This document shows, one piece after another, positions 33,389-36,504 of a stretch of DNA of 36,504 nucleotides. The DNA comes from JAKQIM01 sp964633225. GTDB taxonomy: Bacteria; Chloroflexota; Anaerolineae; Anaerolineales; UBA4823. The stretch covers positions 1 through 36,504 of the forward strand of contig CAZWFQ010000036.1 in assembly GCA_964633225.1 (NCBI GenBank). Reading direction: 5' to 3'. The stretch's first letter is position 1, and every line of letters starts with the position of its first letter. The notes beneath the pieces were generated by a model, which worked only from the letters and a program-made list of their open reading frames with translations, did not search any database and was not told the DNA's origin. Position numbers and translations under genes: made by a program.

Positions 33389-34516
33389 TTATCCCGCCAG
33401 GCTAATGCCTGCGTCCTCCATTTCGAGCGCAGCAAGAATAAAAGGCCCTACGCCCTTGGGATCATTGGGAATGATCTTTTCGTTGACGTAGTATTCGTAT
33501 GAACCATCGCGGTATGGCTTTCCGCCCAGTCCTGCACCACCACAAACGTTCTCCAGGGTCAGCCATCCCTGGGCATCGATCTTGATCAAATTCTGCAATA
33601 AACCATGATATCCGCGCTGCGCAGCAGCAAGATAATCCAGGGGCAGATATCCCTGGCGAACTCCTTTGGCAAATGCATAGACGAACATGGCAGATGCCGA
33701 TGCTTCAAGGTAATTTCCTTCTCGGTGGGGCAAGTCAAGGATTTGATACCACAACCCGCTTACTTGATCTTGAATTTTCACCAGTGCTGCGACGGTGCAA
33801 TTCAAGATGGCAATCAATTCTGACCTGTTATTGTGTTGTTGCGGCAGGTCATCCAGCACATCTACAATCGCCATGATATACCAGCCAATTGCTCGCCCCC
33901 AGAAATGTTTCGAGCAGCCTGTTTCTGGGTTACACCAACGCTGTTGTTTGCTTTCGTCCCAGGCGTGATATAAGAGGTTTGTGTTTTTATCAAGCGTATG
34001 CTGTTGGATTAAGCGTATTTGGTATACCACATCATCAAATGTGGAAGGCTCGTTAAAGTGATGCGCATAAGCTGCTAGAAACGGTCCTGCCATATAGATC
34101 CCATCCAGCCACATTTGGAAAGGATATTTTTTCTTATGCCAAAACCCATTGCTATTGGTGCGTGGCTGGGTGCTTAATTGTTGTCGCAAGTGAGATAGAG
34201 CAAGGCGGTAGCGCTCCTCTCCAGTCCTTTTCAAGGCTCCAAAAAGCAATTTCCCTGCATTGATCTGGTCAAGGTTGTACTCATTTATCCGATAGGTACG
34301 GATGGTGCCATTGGCCTTGACAAACAAATCGATCCAATTTGAGACAAAGTGAGTGTAGCGCGTTTCGCGAACCGCCTCCCCGACCTTTTGGATCGCCATA
34401 ACCAGCAGCCCATGCTCATAATGCCAGCGGGCATCTCCCAACGTATATCGCTGCAATGTCGATTCGACCATGCGTACCGACCATGTATTGGGTTTGTGCG
34501 GCGATGTTTGCATCAT
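33389..34516 (-). CDS. Glycoside hydrolase family 105 unsaturated rhamnogalacturonyl/galacturonyl hydrolase
   Basis: A 375-residue (alpha/alpha)6-barrel hydrolase of the YteR/YesR type. It removes the unsaturated uronate from the non-reducing end of oligosaccharides made by pectin lyases. FWHKKKYPFQMWLDGIYM (125-142) includes Asp138, matching the general acid/base of the family. HAWDESKQQRW, FWGRAIGWY, EGNYLEASASAMFVYA and GLGGKPYRDGSYEYY are further family hallmarks. There is no signal peptide, so it is cytoplasmic. AGGTG lies 7 nt before the ATG at 34516; a GTG at 34525 in frame is less well placed. It follows the solute-binding gene after a terminator-like hairpin. Confidence 0.95.
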   Translation of the reverse strand: MMQTSPHKPNTWSVRMVESTLQRYTLGDARWHYEHGLLVMAIQKVGEAVRETRYTHFVSNWIDLFVKANGTIRTYRINEYNLDQINAGKLLFGALKRTGEERYRLALSHLRQQLSTQPRTNSNGFWHKKKYPFQMWLDGIYMAGPFLAAYAHHFNEPSTFDDVVYQIRLIQQHTLDKNTNLLYHAWDESKQQRWCNPETGCSKHFWGRAIGWYIMAIVDVLDDLPQQHNNRSELIAILNCTVAALVKIQDQVSGLWYQILDLPHREGNYLEASASAMFVYAFAKGVRQGYLPLDYLAAAQRGYHGLLQNLIKIDAQGWLTLENVCGGAGLGGKPYRDGSYEYYVNEKIIPNDPKGVGPFILAALEMEDAGISLAG

Positions 34517-34583
34517 AGTGCACACCTATGCGTTAGGGGTTGATGAAAAAAGCAAAATAACGTTTGGTAGGCTTAGCGGCAGG

Positions 34584-34620
34584 CAAAAGTGGAGGCGGGC
34601 GGTTGTCTTTGCCCGCCTCC
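34584..34620 (-). terminator. Rho-independent terminator-like hairpin after the solute-binding protein gene
   Basis: GGAGGCGGGC (34591-34600) and GCCCGCCTCC (34611-34620) form a perfect 10-bp GC-rich stem with a 10-nt loop. On the - strand the stem is followed 2 nt later by TTTT. It starts 17 nt after the stop of the solute-binding protein gene and lies before GH105. It probably reduces read-through or stabilises the upstream transcript, giving more binding protein than enzymes. Confidence 0.8.
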
Positions 34621-34637
34621 TTACCTTGTGTGCCAGG

Positions 34638-36338
34638 TTATTTCAGAAAGCCAGCGGCGATCAAGGCTTCTTTGGCAGTCGCCTCTAGCTCAGATGCGCC
34701 GAGACTATCCAACCCCTCGATAAACGTAGCCCAGTTTTCCTCATTCAGGTCTTGTTGACCAAGAACGAATTGGACGATGTTCTCGCTGTAGAAGCGGGTG
34801 AAGTCAGCGGCGTTGGCTGGCGGATTGATGATGGCGGAGCCAGTCGTCTCGAACCAGGGCTGTTCACTGAATCCGGCCAGGAAGGTTAGGGGCGAGATCG
34901 TACGGCCATTGATGCTAGTGTGAGACTGGTAGCGAGCATTCAACTCGACATCAGAGAAGATGTAAACCATGTTGGCCAGTTGGGTCAGGGGCTGCATTTC
35001 AGATGAATTCCAGGCCATAGCAGGATCAATACCTTCTGTCGAGATGTTCCCGTTGGCGTCAAAGGTAAAGTTGATGCCTTCCTGGCCAAAGCCGATCAGG
35101 TAATAGCCATCAGTGGCCATCCATTCCAGCAGGCGAGCGATGGCAGGGCCCTTGCCCTCGTCAATGGCGCGCTGCGAGACAGCGTAAATTCGGGCCGATT
35201 GGACGATCACGCCCTCGGCTGCATCACCGTAAGGGCCGCTGGGGGGAGGCAAAACTACCCATTCGCCTTCGGGGTTGTTTTCATCAAATGCGGTGTAGTT
35301 TGACTTATTGGCCAGGGCGGCGAAGTTTTCGATCATGATACCGCAGTGCCCTTGCTTCCAGCGGGCGCGGAAATCATCCTTGCTTAGAGTCGGCCAGTCG
35401 GGGTCGATGATGCCTTCTTCGTTCATGGTGCGGATGAACTGCGTTGCTTCGATGTAACGAGGGTCGCGGGCATTGAGTCCGAATTCATCAACGCTGGAGA
35501 GATTCCAGATTGCTGATAAGCCGTAGGCGCCATAGATAAAGTTGAAGCGTGGACCCAGGCCCATGTTGTTTAACCCTGAGCCGTCAATAAAGGCACAGAA
35601 GCCATACGTATCAGCCTGGCCATTGCCATCTGGGTCATTGAAGGTGAAGGCCTTGGCGACTTCGAGAAATTCATCGAGGGTGGTGGGGGCGGTCAGACCA
35701 AGCTTGTCAAGCCAATCCTGGCGGATCACCAAGCCATCTGTCATCGGGATCTGGCCAGGATCGGGCAATCCATACATTTTGCCGTCGATCGTCACCAATG
35801 CGTTGCGGCTGGCATCGCTGTAGTGTGTGGCTGTGCGCTCGGGCATCAATGGCAGTAGATCGTCGACTGTCGCAAGCAGGCCGACCTGTACCAGGTCATA
35901 CCATGCATCGCGGTTGACATAGAACAAATCGGGAAGTGCATTGCCAGCCGCGGCGGTGTTGATCTTGGTGTCTTGGTCGCCAGCAGAGGATGGCAGCAGA
36001 ACAAGGTTTAGATTGATTGATAGCTCATCCTTGATGATTTGGTAAGCTGTCCAGTCATCTGGGGGCGGCGCAGCTTCGCTAACACGGCCGCTAACCCATA
36101 GCTCCAAATCTTCGATCTCAACTGGCACCGGGGTGTCAGCAGCAGGCGCTTCAGTGGGGGCTGGCGCTTCTTCAACAGGGGTCTCTGCTTCAGCAGCGGG
36201 CTCTGCCTGCGTGGCAGCCGGAGCTTGGGTGTTGGCCGGAACCGGGGTGGCCTCAGGCGTTGCCTGGGGGGCGCAGGCGCTTAGGATCATTGATAGGGCA
36301 AGAATGACCATGAGCGATTTCCGAAACATCTTATTCAT
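34638..36338 (-). CDS. Extracellular solute-binding lipoprotein of a carbohydrate ABC transporter
   Basis: A 566-residue lipoprotein. LSAC with Cys22 is a good lipobox after a basic, hydrophobic signal. An Ala/Pro/Thr/Glu-rich linker follows to about residue 85, a membrane-to-domain tether. The remainder is a family 1 solute-binding fold of the large LplA/YtcQ-like kind (LFYVNRDAWYDLVQVGLL, FTFNDPDGNGQADTYGF). From the operon it most likely captures pectin-derived oligosaccharides for the membrane permease partly visible at the right edge. AAGGAG is placed about 10 nt before the ATG at 36338. A frame reaching 36377 has no signal-peptide logic. No ATPase gene is seen; such systems commonly share one encoded elsewhere. 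Confidence 0.92.
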   Translation of the reverse strand: MNKMFRKSLMVILALSMILSACAPQATPEATPVPANTQAPAATQAEPAAEAETPVEEAPAPTEAPAADTPVPVEIEDLELWVSGRVSEAAPPPDDWTAYQIIKDELSINLNLVLLPSSAGDQDTKINTAAAGNALPDLFYVNRDAWYDLVQVGLLATVDDLLPLMPERTATHYSDASRNALVTIDGKMYGLPDPGQIPMTDGLVIRQDWLDKLGLTAPTTLDEFLEVAKAFTFNDPDGNGQADTYGFCAFIDGSGLNNMGLGPRFNFIYGAYGLSAIWNLSSVDEFGLNARDPRYIEATQFIRTMNEEGIIDPDWPTLSKDDFRARWKQGHCGIMIENFAALANKSNYTAFDENNPEGEWVVLPPPSGPYGDAAEGVIVQSARIYAVSQRAIDEGKGPAIARLLEWMATDGYYLIGFGQEGINFTFDANGNISTEGIDPAMAWNSSEMQPLTQLANMVYIFSDVELNARYQSHTSINGRTISPLTFLAGFSEQPWFETTGSAIINPPANAADFTRFYSENIVQFVLGQQDLNEENWATFIEGLDSLGASELEATAKEALIAAGFLK

Positions 36339-36432
36339 TGCGGTTTTCTCCTTCTTGGTTGAATATGGGTTATGCATTTACTTCGAAATGGCAGGCTTTT
36401 CTTGATCGTATTGTGCGGCCTATTTTCGTTCT

Positions 36433-36504
36433 TTATTCTTTCACGCCTCCTAGTAAAGTACCTTTGGTGAAATATTTCTGGATCCATGGATAGATCATTA
36501 CCAT
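36433..36504 (-). CDS. Carbohydrate ABC transporter permease, C-terminal fragment (cut by window edge)
   Basis: Only the last 23 codons are inside the window. They encode an end reading YPWIQKYFTKGTLLGGVKE, with the stop at 36433-36435. This matches the typical C-terminus of MalG/LplC/YtcP-type sugar permeases (YPFxQKYFxKGxxxGAVKG). It is immediately upstream of the solute-binding protein gene in transcription order, as expected for an importer operon. The rest of the gene and the operon promoter must lie beyond the right edge. Confidence 0.75.
   Translation of the reverse strand: MVMIYPWIQKYFTKGTLLGGVKE

Noticed and set aside
1..36504. Transfer RNA, ribosomal RNA, riboswitch, insertion sequence or attachment site
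   Set aside because: Gaps between genes are all short and none shows a cloverleaf, a recognisable aptamer, terminal inverted repeats or a transposase frame.

Overview
The window looks like a chromosomal segment of a bacterium of the phylum Chloroflexota, most likely an Anaerolineae-type heterotroph. This is an inference. It rests on gingipain-like C25 peptidases ending in an FLPIV-type C-terminus, the style of the solute-binding lipoprotein, UxaE-type uronate catabolism and the general protein flavour. No rRNA or marker gene is present to confirm it. No tRNA, CRISPR array, insertion sequence or phage gene was seen. Genes are densely packed and no gene-free stretch exceeds about 165 bases.

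Region 1 (about 7-10258, all + strand) is a cell-surface locus. A small double-membrane-anchored protein overlaps an ECF sigma factor, which overlaps a membrane protein placed like an anti-sigma factor. Next come a 1782-residue secreted C25 peptidase, a membrane-anchored protein with a Thr/Pro-rich stalk, and a 720-residue C25 peptidase that is probably a lipoprotein. Three of the small proteins share one FN3-like extracytoplasmic module (W...YRS...Y.Y pattern). The large peptidase carries seven beta-sandwich modules, six of them in three tandem copies of an exact 645-bp unit.

Region 2 (10259-20513) is mostly housekeeping or poorly characterised: a fused ABC-2 exporter on -, two paralogous zinc-ribbon membrane proteins on +, a patatin-like hydrolase and a Ddl-like ATP-grasp ligase on -, an aldo/keto reductase divergent from a nitroreductase, and tex.

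Region 3 (20519-36504, all - strand) is a long pectin/galacturonate operon, read from the right edge leftwards. It runs: sugar ABC permease (partial), solute-binding lipoprotein, a terminator-like hairpin, GH105, cytoplasmic GH28, KDG kinase, KDPG aldolase, an IolB/KduI-family isomerase, KduD, UxaC, UxaE, an SDR-type fructuronate reductase (UxuB), a LarA-family protein, a BASS transporter, 6-phosphogluconate dehydrogenase and a second PfkB kinase. Unsaturated uronate can go through IolB/KduI-type isomerase, KduD, KdgK and Eda to pyruvate and glyceraldehyde-3-P. Saturated galacturonate goes through UxaC, UxaE and UxuB to D-mannonate, but no mannonate dehydratase (UxuA) is present. In its place sit the LarA-family protein, 6-phosphogluconate dehydrogenase and a PfkB kinase.

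The most interesting hypothesis is an alternative route: mannonate is C2-epimerised to gluconate by the LarA homologue, phosphorylated by the PfkB kinase and oxidised by Gnd to ribulose-5-P. This would connect galacturonate to the pentose phosphate pathway. It is inferred from gene content and catalytic-residue spacing, not demonstrated.
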